The notes beneath the pieces are model-generated. The model searched no databases, was not told the origin of the DNA, and saw only the letters and a list, made by a program, of their open reading frames with translations. Both the position numbers and the translations under genes were made by a program. A stretch of DNA of 64,000 nucleotides from Mycobacterium paraffinicum (GTDB lineage: Bacteria > Actinomycetota > Actinomycetes > Mycobacteriales > Mycobacteriaceae), in assembly GCF_001907675.1 (NCBI RefSeq), contig NZ_MPNT01000026.1, forward strand, positions 1 to 64,000. The letters are read 5' to 3'. Every line of letters starts with the position of its first letter. Positions within the stretch are counted from its first letter, which is position 1. Positions 11,297 to 20,018 of the stretch are shown piece by piece.

Positions 11297-12082
11297 GTGT
11301 CGCCTTCCCACATGCTCTTGATCTGTTTGGCCGGGCTCGGCGCGGGCGCCATCAACGCGCTCGTGGGGTCCGGCACCTTGATCACGTTCCCGACGTTGGT
11401 CGCCCTCGGCTTCCCGCCGGTCACCGCCACCATGTCGAACGCGGCCGGCCTGGTCGCCGGGAGCGTGTCGGGCACCTGGGGCTACCGCGCGGAGTTGCGC
11501 GGTCAATGGAACCGCCTGCGCTGGCAGCTGCCCGCCTCGCTGGCCGGCGCGGTGCTGGGCGCCTACCTGCTGCTGCATCTGCCGGAGAAGGTCTTCGCCG
11601 AGGTGGTGCCGGTCCTGCTGGTCCTGGCGCTCGTGCTCGTGGTCGTCGGCCCACGGATCCAGGCGTGGACCGGCCGGCGCGCCGAGGTGGCCGGCCGCTC
11701 ACCCGAGCACATCACCCCCGCCCGCATGGCCGTGCTGGTGCTCGGCACGTTCGCCGTCGGCGTCTACGGCGGCTATTTCACCGCCGCCCAGGGCATCCTG
11801 TTGGTCGGACTGATGGGTACGCTGCTGCCGGAGTCGGTGCAGCGGATGAATGCCGCCAAGAACCTGCTGACCCTGGTGGTGAATGTGGTTGCCGCCGTGG
11901 CCTATACGTTGGTGGCGTTCGACCGGATCAGCTGGCCGGCCGCCGGGCTGATCGCGGCGGGCTCGCTGGTCGGCGGAGTGATCGGGGCGCGTTACGGGCG
12001 GCGGCTCTCGGGCAACGCGCTGCGCGCCACGATCGTGGTGGTCGGCCTGATCGGCCTGTACCGACTGGTCGCAGTGGCGTGA
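11297..12082 (+). CDS. TauE/SafE family anion exporter (sulfite/sulfonate-type permease)
   Basis: A polytopic membrane protein of 261 aa with about eight hydrophobic helices. The N-terminal half has GAGAINALVGSGTLITFP and the repeat in the second half is VYGGYFTAAQGILLVGLMG, the paired signature of the TauE/SafE (DUF81) family that exports sulfite, sulfoacetate or related anions. NAAGLVAGSVSGTWGYR is also typical. GTG at 11297 is used; an ATG five codons on is an alternative. The sulfatase operon is 7 kb away on the other strand, so a functional link to sulfate ester use is possible but unsupported by arrangement. Confidence 0.83.
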   Translation: MSPSHMLLICLAGLGAGAINALVGSGTLITFPTLVALGFPPVTATMSNAAGLVAGSVSGTWGYRAELRGQWNRLRWQLPASLAGAVLGAYLLLHLPEKVFAEVVPVLLVLALVLVVVGPRIQAWTGRRAEVAGRSPEHITPARMAVLVLGTFAVGVYGGYFTAAQGILLVGLMGTLLPESVQRMNAAKNLLTLVVNVVAAVAYTLVAFDRISWPAAGLIAAGSLVGGVIGARYGRRLSGNALRATIVVVGLIGLYRLVAVA

Positions 12083-12210
12083 CCGGCAGCGCAGCGGTGG
12101 CCGCATCCAGCGTGCGTTCACGGCTTTGACTGTGCGCCCCGGCAGGGCCCGCCACGGCGTGTCGCCGCCCTGGACGCACGCGCGAGTGAACACAAGCGCA
12201 GCAACGGGTT

Positions 12211-13296
12211 TCAGTCCAGCGTGGCGGCGGCCGCCTCGTCGATGACGTCCCTCACTTCACCGCGCTTGCGCCACGCCCGTAGCTGGCGCATCGCGCCGTT
12301 GCCCTGGGCGGCGACGCGGTCGAGTTCGCCCACGACGCGTTCATATTCGCCGAGGGATTGCAGGGCCGGCCCGACGCGCTGCACGAGCGTGCCCAGCTGC
12401 TCACGCGCCGGCACGGCTCCGCCGCCGTGCATCAGGTCGAGCGTGCGCCCGGCCAGGCCGTCGTGAGCGGCCTTCCAGTAGGCCGCGCGCAGGGCCGCCG
12501 GTGGAAGCCGCCGCCCGGGCTGGTCGTCCTCGAGCGCCGTCATCACCGCGGCCCGGACCAGCGTGGCGAGCAACACCGTCTCGGCCACGGTCGCCGGCAC
12601 GTCGGCCACCCGCACCTCGATCGTCGGGAAGTTCTCCGACGGGCGCACGTCCCAATAGATCATCTTGTGATCGAGGATGACCTCGCTGTCGATCAGCATC
12701 CGCACCGTGCTGTCGTAGTCCTCGGGTGAGGGGAAGAAGGGCGGGGGCCCGGCCACCGGCCAGCGTCGCCACAGGACGCTGCGCCAGCTGGCGTAGCCGC
12801 TGTCGGCGCCGCGATAGATCGCCGAATTCGCCGACAGCGCAAGCAATGACGGCAGCCACGGCCGCAGCCAATTGCTGACATGGATGGCGGCCGCGCGGTC
12901 CGGCACCTGCACGTGCACATGGCAGCCGCAGATTCCCTGCTCGTGCGCGACCATTCCGTATTCGGCGCCGATCCGCCGATAGCGCGGGGTGTCGGTGACG
13001 GGAAACTCGTGCGGCGTGGCCGGCGGGAGCCCGGCCGCGAGCAACTGCAGCCCCACGGCCTGGGCCGCCTGCGCGGCCGTGCGCCGCAACCGGGACAGTT
13101 CCTCGCCGAGTTCCGGGCTGGTCGCCACGACGCTGGACGTGGTCTCCACCTGGCAGCTGCTCAGTTCCAGCTGCAGGTCGACACCCCGGCGCTCGGCTGC
13201 CGCGGCCACCTCGCTGTTTCGGGGAGCCGGTTCGCCGGTTCGCGGGTCGACGAGGAGGAATTCTTCCTCCGCGCCGAAGGTGGGAGGTTCGCTCAT
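12211..13296 (-). CDS. YbdK-type carboxylate-amine ligase (glutamate-cysteine ligase 2 family)
   Basis: A 361-aa ATP-dependent ligase of the GCS2 family, similar to M. tuberculosis Rv0433. Seen are FGAEEEFLLVDPRTGEP at the N-terminus, LELSSCQVETTS, CGCHVHVQVPDR with metal-binding His residues, and IEVRVADVPATVAE. The family forms a peptide-like bond between a carboxylate and an amine and shows weak gamma-glutamylcysteine synthetase activity in vitro. Because mycobacteria make mycothiol rather than glutathione, its true substrate is unknown. It follows the STAS gene by 39 bases on the same strand. Confidence 0.85.
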   Translation of the reverse strand: MSEPPTFGAEEEFLLVDPRTGEPAPRNSEVAAAAERRGVDLQLELSSCQVETTSSVVATSPELGEELSRLRRTAAQAAQAVGLQLLAAGLPPATPHEFPVTDTPRYRRIGAEYGMVAHEQGICGCHVHVQVPDRAAAIHVSNWLRPWLPSLLALSANSAIYRGADSGYASWRSVLWRRWPVAGPPPFFPSPEDYDSTVRMLIDSEVILDHKMIYWDVRPSENFPTIEVRVADVPATVAETVLLATLVRAAVMTALEDDQPGRRLPPAALRAAYWKAAHDGLAGRTLDLMHGGGAVPAREQLGTLVQRVGPALQSLGEYERVVGELDRVAAQGNGAMRQLRAWRKRGEVRDVIDEAAAATLD

Positions 13297-13335
13297 CCCG
13301 ACGGGGGCGGGCCGATCAGTGCGGGTGCGGCCCCG

Positions 13336-13773
13336 TCACCAACGCGCCGCGGCCGCCAGCGCCGAGTCGGCGGTCGGGTAGATGGGCAGCAGCATGGACA
13401 GGCCGCACGCGTCGACGATGCGCGTGACGATCGGTTCCCGGCTGACCAGGCGAAGCTCGACGCCGCGGTCCTTGCAGCGCTTCGCCTCGTCGGCCAGCAC
13501 CGCGAAGGCGCAGCAGCCCATGAATTCCAGGCCCGTGACGTCGACCACCAGGGGGCCCGGCGCGACGACGATGCCGGCGACTTCACTGAGCAACTGGCGC
13601 CAGGTGTGCTCGTTGCAAGCGTCGATCTCCCCGCCCGCATAGACGAGCACCGCCGGTCCGCTGCGATCGGCCGTCGCGCGCAGCGTGCTGTTCGGATCGC
13701 CCAACTCATACACCAGCTTGGTGCTCAACATGAGGTGGGTCGTTGTCATAGGTTCTGCAATGGCCGAGCTCAT
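13336..13773 (-). CDS. STAS-domain protein (anti-sigma factor antagonist-like) lacking the phospho-Ser
   Basis: A 145-aa single STAS domain, the fold of SpoIIAA-type proteins that bind anti-sigma kinases. The strand-turn elements VLVYAGGEIDACNEHTW and PLVVDVTGLEFMG match the family. In canonical members the helix that follows begins DSSG, with the phosphorylated Ser; here the corresponding residues are GCCA, with Cys at 87 and 88, so kinase phosphorylation at the usual site is not possible. Three more Cys occur at 53, 100 and 123. The start ATG at 13773 has a perfect AGGAGG six bases upstream. A redox-controlled anti-sigma partner, as described for mycobacterial RsfA, is a reasonable inference. 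Confidence 0.82.
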   Translation of the reverse strand: MSSAIAEPMTTTHLMLSTKLVYELGDPNSTLRATADRSGPAVLVYAGGEIDACNEHTWRQLLSEVAGIVVAPGPLVVDVTGLEFMGCCAFAVLADEAKRCKDRGVELRLVSREPIVTRIVDACGLSMLLPIYPTADSALAAAARW

Positions 13774-13876
13774 CGGTGGCCTCCTAATCGACTCGCGTCT
13801 ACGACGCTGCGATGGATGCCCGTCCTGCCCTCTGAAGACAGACTCTTCGCGGAGTGCGAATCTCATTTCTATAACA

Positions 13877-13894
13877 AGACAGGTCGGTCTGTCT
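13877..13894. promoter_or_regulatory. Palindrome AGACAG-N6-CTGTCT, candidate TetR operator
   Basis: An 18-bp element with perfect 6-bp inverted arms sits 19 bases before the TetR-family start at 13914 and 103 bases before the divergent STAS gene. Size and position fit a TetR-family autoregulatory operator controlling both genes; binding is inferred. Confidence 0.5.
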
Positions 13895-13913
13895 ACACGT
13901 CGCGGCTAAGAGT

Positions 13914-14549
13914 ATGTTGTGCGTTGTTATGACAACTTGCGATGTCGGAACGCCTCCCGCGTCGGCTCGTGAACGCATCTTGACCGCCGCATATGACCTG
14001 TTCAGCCGGCGTGGAATCCGTGCTGTCGGCACCGAAGAGGTGATCGAGAGGGCCGGCGTCGCCAAGGCCACGCTGTACCGCCACTTCGCCACCAAGAACG
14101 ACCTCGTGCTGGCCGTGCTGCAACGGCGCGAGGAAGTCTGGACGCACGGCCTGATCGAGGAGCAGTCCCGTCAGCGCGGCGAGACGCCCGAGGAGCAGCT
14201 GCTCGCGATCTTCGACGTCATGCACGACTGGATCCAGCTGCGCGACGGCTACGAGGGCTGCTCGTTCATCAACGTGCTGCTCGAGCTCGGCCCCGATTCC
14301 CCGGCCGGGCAGGCCTGCATCGTCCACATCGACCACGTCCGCGATATCGTGCGCCAGCGCGCCGTCGCCGCGGGGTTGATCGACGTCGAGGACTTCGCCT
14401 CGTGCTGGCACATCCTGATGAAGGGGGCCATCGTGCTGGCCGGCGTGGGCGACACCGAGGCGGCGTTGCGGGCCCGCCGGATGGCGGTCGGCCTCATCGA
14501 AGAGCACCGGCCCATGGCGCCGGAGGACCTCGGCGAGGCGGCCAGCTGA
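13914..14549 (+). CDS. TetR-family transcriptional regulator
   Basis: A 211-aa regulator. The N-terminal helix-turn-helix reads ARERILTAAYDLFSRRG with VGTEEVIERAGVAKATLYRHF in the recognition region; the rest is a ligand-binding domain containing GYEGCSFINVLLELG. The latter part is like TetR members whose C-terminus follows the TetR_C_33 pattern. ATG at 13914 is the first candidate; ATG at 13929 (protein starting MTTCDVG) is equally possible because neither has a clear ribosome site. It diverges from the STAS gene across a palindrome at 13877-13894 and is convergent with the DedA gene. Confidence 0.85.
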   Translation: MLCVVMTTCDVGTPPASARERILTAAYDLFSRRGIRAVGTEEVIERAGVAKATLYRHFATKNDLVLAVLQRREEVWTHGLIEEQSRQRGETPEEQLLAIFDVMHDWIQLRDGYEGCSFINVLLELGPDSPAGQACIVHIDHVRDIVRQRAVAAGLIDVEDFASCWHILMKGAIVLAGVGDTEAALRARRMAVGLIEEHRPMAPEDLGEAAS

Positions 14550-14560
14550 GCCGCTGAGAG

Positions 14561-15217
14561 TCAGGCCGCGGTGTTCTCGGCCTTGCGGTAGTGCTCGGCC
14601 TCGAGTTCGGCGATGGCCCGGGAGGTCCGTTCCCGCAGCGCGAAGGCGGCGATCAGACCGCACACGACGGCGATGACGAGCGCGATCCAGGAAAACCGCT
14701 CCAGCCAGCGCTCGGCGGCCATCCCGGCGAAATACACCAGCGCGGTGGTGCCGCCGGCCCAGCAGATAGCGCCCGAGACGTTGGCCGCCAGGAAGCGCGG
14801 ATAGTGCATCTTCAGGGCCCCGGCCAGTGGCCCGGCGAAAATCCGCAACAACGCGATGAAGCGGCCGAAGAAGACGGCCCGAACTCCCCAGCGGTTGAAC
14901 AACTTTTCGGCCAACGCCACGTGTCCGGGACCGAAATGTTTGGGGAACCGCCGGCCCAGGCGGTCGAAGAGCGGCATGCCGAACTTGCGCCCGACGGTGT
15001 AACCGATCGAATCGCCCACCACGGCGCCGATCACCGCGGCGGCGCCGACGCCGATCGGGTTGACGGGCAGGTCGTCGTGTGAGGACATCAGGGCCGCGCT
15101 GACCAGGATGATCTCGCCGGGCAGCGGAATCCCCAGGCTCTCGAGGCCGACCACACCGCCGACCACCAGGTAGACGGCGAGCGGCGGAATCGCATGCAGC
15201 AAAGCCTCCACGTCCAT
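14561..15217 (-). CDS. DedA family membrane protein
   Basis: A 218-aa integral membrane protein of the DedA/VTT family, whose members act as lipid scramblases or undecaprenyl-phosphate recyclers. Characteristic segments are VVGLESLGIPLPGEIIL, shortened to ESLGIPLPGE, then GDSIGYTVGRKFG and FFGRFIALLRIFAGPLAG with the conserved Arg residues and Gly. About five to six hydrophobic helices are visible, with a charged C-terminal tail rich in Glu and Arg. It follows the SGNH hydrolase gene by 36 bases and may share its transcript. Confidence 0.88.
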   Translation of the reverse strand: MDVEALLHAIPPLAVYLVVGGVVGLESLGIPLPGEIILVSAALMSSHDDLPVNPIGVGAAAVIGAVVGDSIGYTVGRKFGMPLFDRLGRRFPKHFGPGHVALAEKLFNRWGVRAVFFGRFIALLRIFAGPLAGALKMHYPRFLAANVSGAICWAGGTTALVYFAGMAAERWLERFSWIALVIAVVCGLIAAFALRERTSRAIAELEAEHYRKAENTAA

Positions 15218-15253
15218 GCGTCCAGGATGCCTGACCGCCCGCCGATGTGCGCC

Positions 15254-16063
15254 CTAAACCCGCCGGTTCGCATCGGCCGGCGTGCCCAGGCTCTCCAACT
15301 GCGGGCGTTTGGGTTCGCGCCCGTCGGCCGACGACATGCCGCGCAGCCGCCGCCAGATCCACGGGAAGAAGCTGTCCTGCGTCCAGCGCAGCTGCTCGTA
15401 CGCGCCGGCGGTGCGCGAGCGCCGCCGGGCGTCCGGAGTCGCGTGGGCCCAATCATGGTTGCTGCCAGGAAGGTTCAGTGCCTCGGCGGCCGCGGCGGCG
15501 AACAGCATGTGCCCCTTGGTGGAGGCGTGCACCCGGTCGATGGCCCAGGTGTCCAGCTCGCGCATCGACGGGGCGTTGTACAGGTCGACGAGCCCGAACC
15601 CGTAGCGTTCGGCGGCCGCGGTGATCGCCGCGTTGATGCGTGCGAGACGCCCGGACACCAGCCGCCCGAGCGGGAGGAACTGCGCGACGTTGGGGAACGT
15701 GGTCGTCACCACGGTCGCGCCGGACCCGGCCAGCGCGGCGTAGACGTGCTCGAGGTCGACCAGGGCGGGCCCGAACGACCGGCCCGGCTGGATCACGTCG
15801 TTCATCCCGGCGCACACGGTGATCAGGTCCGGCCGCATCGCCAGGGCCCGCGGCACCTGCTCGTGCAGGACGTCGGCGATGCGTTTGCCGCGGATCGCGA
15901 GGTTGGCGTAGTGCAGGCCCGGGTGCAGCGAATCGATCATGACGGCGAGCCGGTCGGCGAATCCGAGGAGGCCGACGACGTCGTCGCCGTCCCACAAGCC
16001 CTCGGTCTGGCTGTCCCCGATGGCGACGTAACGGCGATATCCAGAGGGAAATGCCCCGCGCAC
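15254..16063 (-). CDS. SGNH/GDSL hydrolase
   Basis: An esterase-type hydrolase of 269 aa. The four blocks are visible: YVAIGDSQTEG (nucleophile Ser), ANLAIRGK (Gly), VCAGMNDVI (Asn) and IDRVHASTKGH (Asp-x-x-His dyad). Mycobacterial relatives are often exported, but this N-terminus shows no signal peptide. The start used is GTG at 16063, directly before the first beta strand. A C-terminal tail of about 60 residues rich in Arg and Trp follows the hydrolase core. The substrate is unknown; acyl or acetyl esters of lipids or sugars are usual. Confidence 0.83.
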   Translation of the reverse strand: MRGAFPSGYRRYVAIGDSQTEGLWDGDDVVGLLGFADRLAVMIDSLHPGLHYANLAIRGKRIADVLHEQVPRALAMRPDLITVCAGMNDVIQPGRSFGPALVDLEHVYAALAGSGATVVTTTFPNVAQFLPLGRLVSGRLARINAAITAAAERYGFGLVDLYNAPSMRELDTWAIDRVHASTKGHMLFAAAAAEALNLPGSNHDWAHATPDARRRSRTAGAYEQLRWTQDSFFPWIWRRLRGMSSADGREPKRPQLESLGTPADANRRV

Positions 16064-16160
16064 GAAGCCGAGAATAATCGCGATCGCGGTCCCGGTTGGT
16101 CAGGCGTGGCCACCCCCGCGCCCGAGGAGGATCGCGGTTCGTCGACTAGCGTCGGTGGGC

Positions 16161-17252
16161 ATGGCGATGCCTTTGAAGGGCAATGCAATTCACGCCGATC
16201 CTCGGGGGAACGTCGCGATCGGCGTTTTCATCGCGCTCACCCTGTTCGTGGCGGGGCTGCTGTGGGCGAAGTGGCTGCCTTACGCCGGCAAGGCCGCCGG
16301 CGCCCATCGCACCCACCACTGGTCGGGATCGAGCGTTCTGACCGTGGGCGGCGTGCACACCGGCGATCGGCCGACCTGGCACGCCGCGGCGACCTTCTTC
16401 CACGCATACGTGTCGTCGATCTGGCCGGCGTTGGTGGTCGCGCTGCTGATCAGCGCCTCGGTGCAGGCGCTGATCCCGCGCCCGTGGCTGCCGCGCGTCT
16501 TGAACCGCCACGGTCGGTTGTCCAGCGCGCTGGCCGGCGGAGTCGCCGGCATGCCATCGATGATGTGCACATGTTGCGCCGCACCGGTCGCGGTCACCCT
16601 GCGGCGCAACGGCGTCACGCCTGCGGCCGCCATCGCCTACTGGTTGGGAAACCCGCTGCTCAACCCGGCGGTGCTCGTTTTTCTGCTCTTCGTCGCTCCC
16701 TGGCAATGGAGCCTGACCAGGTTGGTCGTCGGAACCGCGACGGTGCTGAGTGTCGGGGCCGCGGTGGGATGGCTCTCCCGACCGTCCGGCCGGGGCCCGA
16801 CGCCGCCTCGCGCGATGGCGCCTCCGGCCGACGACGAGAGCGCGGGCAGGCCGCGCAGGTTCGTGCGGGCATTGCTGTGGTTGATGCTGTTCCTGCTGCC
16901 CGAGTACGCGGTGTTGGTGCTCACGGTCGGGGCGTTCCGCGGTTTCCTGCTCACCTTGGGACAACCGGCGCACCGCGGGCTGCTGCTGGGCCTGCTGCTG
17001 GTCGCGGTCGTCGCGATCGCCGGCACGCTGATGGTCATCCCGACGGCGGGGGAGATCCCGATCCTGCAGGGTTTGGCCCTGCTGGGCGCATCGTCGGGGA
17101 CGATCGGCGCGCTGCTGATCACCCTTCCGGCGGTGAGCGTTCCGGGTGCCGCGATGGTCGCCCGCAGCTTCGGGTGGAAGGCGACCGCGGCCGCGACCGG
17201 CGTCGTGGTCGTGGCGGGACTCCTCGGCGCGGCCGTGCTCAGCTTGCTGTGA
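16161..17252 (+). CDS. DUF318/UPF0718 family permease with CTCC motif
   Basis: A membrane protein of 363 aa with two groups of helices separated by a soluble loop. The first group contains GGVAGMPSMMCTCCAAPVAV and the loop is rich in Pro and Arg (about residues 215-240). The second group carries LMVIPTAGEIPILQ. This is the DUF318 permease family, which includes the organoarsenical exporter ArsP, where a Cys pair is important; M. tuberculosis Rv2963 is a relative. The CTCC motif suggests metal or metalloid handling. ATG at 16161 was chosen over the GTG two codons upstream. An IclR regulator begins 30 bases downstream. Confidence 0.75.
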   Translation: MAMPLKGNAIHADPRGNVAIGVFIALTLFVAGLLWAKWLPYAGKAAGAHRTHHWSGSSVLTVGGVHTGDRPTWHAAATFFHAYVSSIWPALVVALLISASVQALIPRPWLPRVLNRHGRLSSALAGGVAGMPSMMCTCCAAPVAVTLRRNGVTPAAAIAYWLGNPLLNPAVLVFLLFVAPWQWSLTRLVVGTATVLSVGAAVGWLSRPSGRGPTPPRAMAPPADDESAGRPRRFVRALLWLMLFLLPEYAVLVLTVGAFRGFLLTLGQPAHRGLLLGLLLVAVVAIAGTLMVIPTAGEIPILQGLALLGASSGTIGALLITLPAVSVPGAAMVARSFGWKATAAATGVVVVAGLLGAAVLSLL

Positions 17253-17282
17253 GTCGCAATCGGCGCGAGTACCTTCACTGTC

Positions 17283-18086
17283 ATGGCGAGAAAGCGCGAG
17301 CGGGCCGCCGGCGCCCCGGCCGCCGATTCGCTTGCGCCGCAGTATCCGATCGAGTCGGTCGACAACGCGCTCAAACTCCTGCTGCTGTTGGGTGAGCAAC
17401 CGCAGATCCGGTTGAGCGAGGCCACCCGATACCTGGGCGTGGCGTCGTCCACCGCGCACCGGTTGCTCGCGATGCTGGCCTACCGCGGGTTCGTCCGGCA
17501 GGACCCGGTGTCCAAGGCCTACCTGCCCGGTCCGTCGCTGACTGGTGTCGCGTTCGCGATCTTCGGCCGCATCGACATCCAGCGAACGGCCACCCCGATC
17601 ATGCGAAGCCTCGGCGAACAGCTGCGCGAAACGATTCACGTCGGGATGTTGGACGGTGCCAGCGTCCGGTTCGTCGCCGCCGTCGAGGGACCGGCCGCGG
17701 TCCGGGTGGCGTCCCGGCTGGGCCGCAGCATGCCGGCGCATTGCACCTCGACGGGCAAGGTGATGCTGGCCCAGCTGCCCGAGCCGGAGCTGCGTCAGCT
17801 GCTGCCGCGAGAACGGTTGGAACGCATCACTTCATCGTCGATCGGCAGCCGCACCGAATTGCAGGCCGAGCTTGCCGCCATCCGCGAGCGCGGCTACGCG
17901 ATCAACCGCGAGGAGAGCGAGGAGGGTGTCGCTTCCGTCGCGGTGCCGATACCCACGCGGGCGCCGGGGCTGCGGCTGGCGCTGAACGCCGCCGCACCCC
18001 AGAATCGGCTCGACGCCGCCCGCTATGCGACGGTGGCCGCCGCGCTTGTCAAGGCCGCCAAGGAGATTGGCGATCAGCTGGGCTGA
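17283..18086 (+). CDS. IclR-family transcriptional regulator
   Basis: A 267-aa regulator with an N-terminal winged helix (YPIESVDNALKLLLLLGE, then LSEATRYLGVASSTAHRLLAML) and a C-terminal effector-binding domain (SMPAHCTSTGKVMLAQLPE and REESEEGVASVAVPI). IclR proteins commonly control catabolic operons for small acids or aromatics. It starts 30 bases after the DUF318 permease gene, so it may be co-transcribed with the permease. The IclR-controlled target is not evident; the protocatechuate genes at 31.5 kb are a candidate because IclR members such as PcaU and PcaR control those pathways elsewhere, but this is inference. Confidence 0.87.
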   Translation: MARKRERAAGAPAADSLAPQYPIESVDNALKLLLLLGEQPQIRLSEATRYLGVASSTAHRLLAMLAYRGFVRQDPVSKAYLPGPSLTGVAFAIFGRIDIQRTATPIMRSLGEQLRETIHVGMLDGASVRFVAAVEGPAAVRVASRLGRSMPAHCTSTGKVMLAQLPEPELRQLLPRERLERITSSSIGSRTELQAELAAIRERGYAINREESEEGVASVAVPIPTRAPGLRLALNAAAPQNRLDAARYATVAAALVKAAKEIGDQLG

Positions 18087-18184
18087 GACAACGCGCGTGT
18101 GACCCAAGCCCAGCCAACCGGCAACCGCGAATCTGAGTATTCTTACGGATCCGGCGAGCGGGGCGCCGCCGCAGGCTGTTTGGC

Positions 18185-18478
18185 ATGACAACTCCCAACA
18201 CCATGTCCAAGACCACCACCGCGTTTTTCGTCCAGGCCGCTGTCGCGTTCGCGATCAGCTTCGTGACCGCGCTGGGCGGTATCTACCTGCTTCCGCTCGA
18301 CGCGTGGCAGCGGGGCTTCCTCGGCATCACCTTCCTGTTCTTGGTGTCGAGCGCGTTCACCCTGGCCAAGGTGATTCGCGACCAGCAGGAGGCCGCGACG
18401 GTGCGGGTGCGGCTGGATGAAGCGCGCATCGAGAAGCTGCTGGCCGACTACGACCCGCTCAACACCGCCGCGAACTGA
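18185..18478 (+). CDS. YiaA/YiaB two-helix membrane protein
   Basis: A 97-aa protein with two closely spaced hydrophobic helices: AFFVQAAVAFAISFVTALGG, here cut to VAFAISFVTALGG, and GFLGITFLFLVSSAFTLAK. These are followed by a charged tail (VIRDQQEAATVRVRLDEARIE). The spacing and the AFTLAKVIRD end of helix 2 match the YiaAB domain of unknown function. It stands alone between the IclR gene and the acyltransferase gene. Confidence 0.75.
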   Translation: MTTPNTMSKTTTAFFVQAAVAFAISFVTALGGIYLLPLDAWQRGFLGITFLFLVSSAFTLAKVIRDQQEAATVRVRLDEARIEKLLADYDPLNTAAN

Positions 18479-18591
18479 GTAGTACTACTCAGGCCCGACG
18501 CGTAGAACTGCGCGGGCGCAGGCCCCCCACGACCGGCAATGCTTGATGCGTTCTCGCCCAATGGTTTTCCCGAAAGGTTCGGCACATCCCC

Positions 18592-19908
18592 ATGGCAGCT
18601 CTCACCAGATTCCCCGACGTCGCCGAGGTGGCGGCGGCCACTCCGGCCGACCGCGACCGCGTTCTGGACGTCATCCGCATCACGTCGCTGATCGGCGTGG
18701 TGCTCGGCCACACCGTGATGGCCATCAGCATCATCGAAAACCACGTCTTGATCTGGGACAACCTGCTGACCACCTCGGTGCTGTTTCAGGCGGCGACCTG
18801 GCTCCTGCAGATCATGCCGCTGTTCTTCTTCGCCGGCGCCGCGGCCTGCCTATCGTCGTGGTCCGCAGGCACGAACTGGGGTGACTGGCTGATGAAACGC
18901 TGCACCAGGCTGTTCCGGCCGGTGTTCTACTACCTGGCGTTTTGGGCTGTGGTGCTGACGGTTCTGTATCGGGCTCTGCCGCAACACGTCTACGAGCCGG
19001 TGGCCGGTGTCAGCACGCAGCTGCTGTGGTTCTTGGGGGCCTACGTGCTTGTGCTGGCCGCCATGCCGGTGCTGTACCGCATCACCACCGCGGGGCGTCT
19101 CGCCGCCGCCGTGGCCGGCGTCTACGGGACCATCGCGGCGATCGACGCCATCCGGCTGCACTGGCCGGCCATGATGCCCCTGGGCTACCTCAACCTGGCC
19201 GTCTGGCTTATCCCTGCCATGTTCGGCATCGCCTACCGCCGCCGGTTGCTCACCCGACGCGTCGCGCTGGCCGTCGCGGCGATCGCGTTCGCCGTCGACG
19301 TCGCGCTGGTGGCCTGGGGTCCGTATCAGGTCAGCATGGTCGGCACCGGCGATCACCAGCTGTCCAACACCAGCCCGCCCTCACTGCTGTTGGCGGGCCA
19401 CGCAATCATCCTGAGCGCGTTGGCGATTGCCGCCGCGCCGGCGATCGCGCGCTGGGCCCGGCGGCCACGGGTGTGGTGGTGGACGGCGATCGGTAACTCC
19501 GGGGCCATGACCCTGTACTTGTGGCACATGCCCGTGCTGCTGGGCGTGCATCTGGCGTTCGACTACCTCGGCTGCCCTCGCTACCCGGGCGCGCCGGACT
19601 TCCTCGTCGTGAGCGTCGCGCAGCTGCTCGTCGTGATCGTCGCCGTGGCGGTGCTTTTCGTGGCGCTGCGCCCGCTGGAGAACAACCCGCTGTCCGGCTG
19701 GGACGGCGCCCCGACCGTGCGGGGGCGCGGGCGGGGAGCGGCCGTCGGTGGCCTGCTGTGCGTCGCGGGTGTGGCGATCCTCGCCGCCATCAGGTGGGGG
19801 CTCAAGGACGACGGCCTGGTGTGCATGGCGGTGATGCTGACCGCGTTGGTCGGCGCCCGCGTGGTGGCCGCGGCACCGGCGAAGCGCCTCACCACCATTC
19901 GCGGCTAG
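18592..19908 (+). CDS. Acyltransferase 3 family integral membrane protein
   Basis: A 438-aa protein with about ten hydrophobic helices. Diagnostic segments are DVIRITSLIGVVLGHTVMA near residue 25 with the catalytic-type His, MPLFFFAGAAACLSSW, and LYLWHMPVLLG near residue 300. This is the acyltransferase 3 fold, which moves acetyl, succinyl or other acyl groups onto extracytoplasmic carbohydrates or lipids using an intracellular donor. The mycobacterial relatives include Rv0111 and Rv0228. ATG at 18592 follows AAGGTTCG at a slightly long spacing. The acceptor is unknown; a glycolipid or polysaccharide is likely. Confidence 0.82.
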   Translation: MAALTRFPDVAEVAAATPADRDRVLDVIRITSLIGVVLGHTVMAISIIENHVLIWDNLLTTSVLFQAATWLLQIMPLFFFAGAAACLSSWSAGTNWGDWLMKRCTRLFRPVFYYLAFWAVVLTVLYRALPQHVYEPVAGVSTQLLWFLGAYVLVLAAMPVLYRITTAGRLAAAVAGVYGTIAAIDAIRLHWPAMMPLGYLNLAVWLIPAMFGIAYRRRLLTRRVALAVAAIAFAVDVALVAWGPYQVSMVGTGDHQLSNTSPPSLLLAGHAIILSALAIAAAPAIARWARRPRVWWWTAIGNSGAMTLYLWHMPVLLGVHLAFDYLGCPRYPGAPDFLVVSVAQLLVVIVAVAVLFVALRPLENNPLSGWDGAPTVRGRGRGAAVGGLLCVAGVAILAAIRWGLKDDGLVCMAVMLTALVGARVVAAAPAKRLTTIRG

Positions 19909-20018
19909 CCGCAGGATTCGTTGACTGCAGGGTGGTCACCTGGCTGCTCTGCGGGTCGGCTGTCGCCGCGATCTTCGGTCGAACTGACGTGACGCCGACA
20001 ATGCGATGCCGCAATGGC

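Noticed and set aside
11297..12082. TauE/SafE exporter as part of the sulfatase system
   Set aside because: Although a sulfate or sulfite exporter would fit, it is 7 kb away, on the other strand, with unrelated genes between.
16146..17741. A 531-codon minus-strand frame opposite the DUF318 permease and IclR genes
   Set aside because: Composition (Arg, Gln, Gly, Asp) is that of an opposite-strand shadow, and both plus-strand genes have convincing domain motifs.
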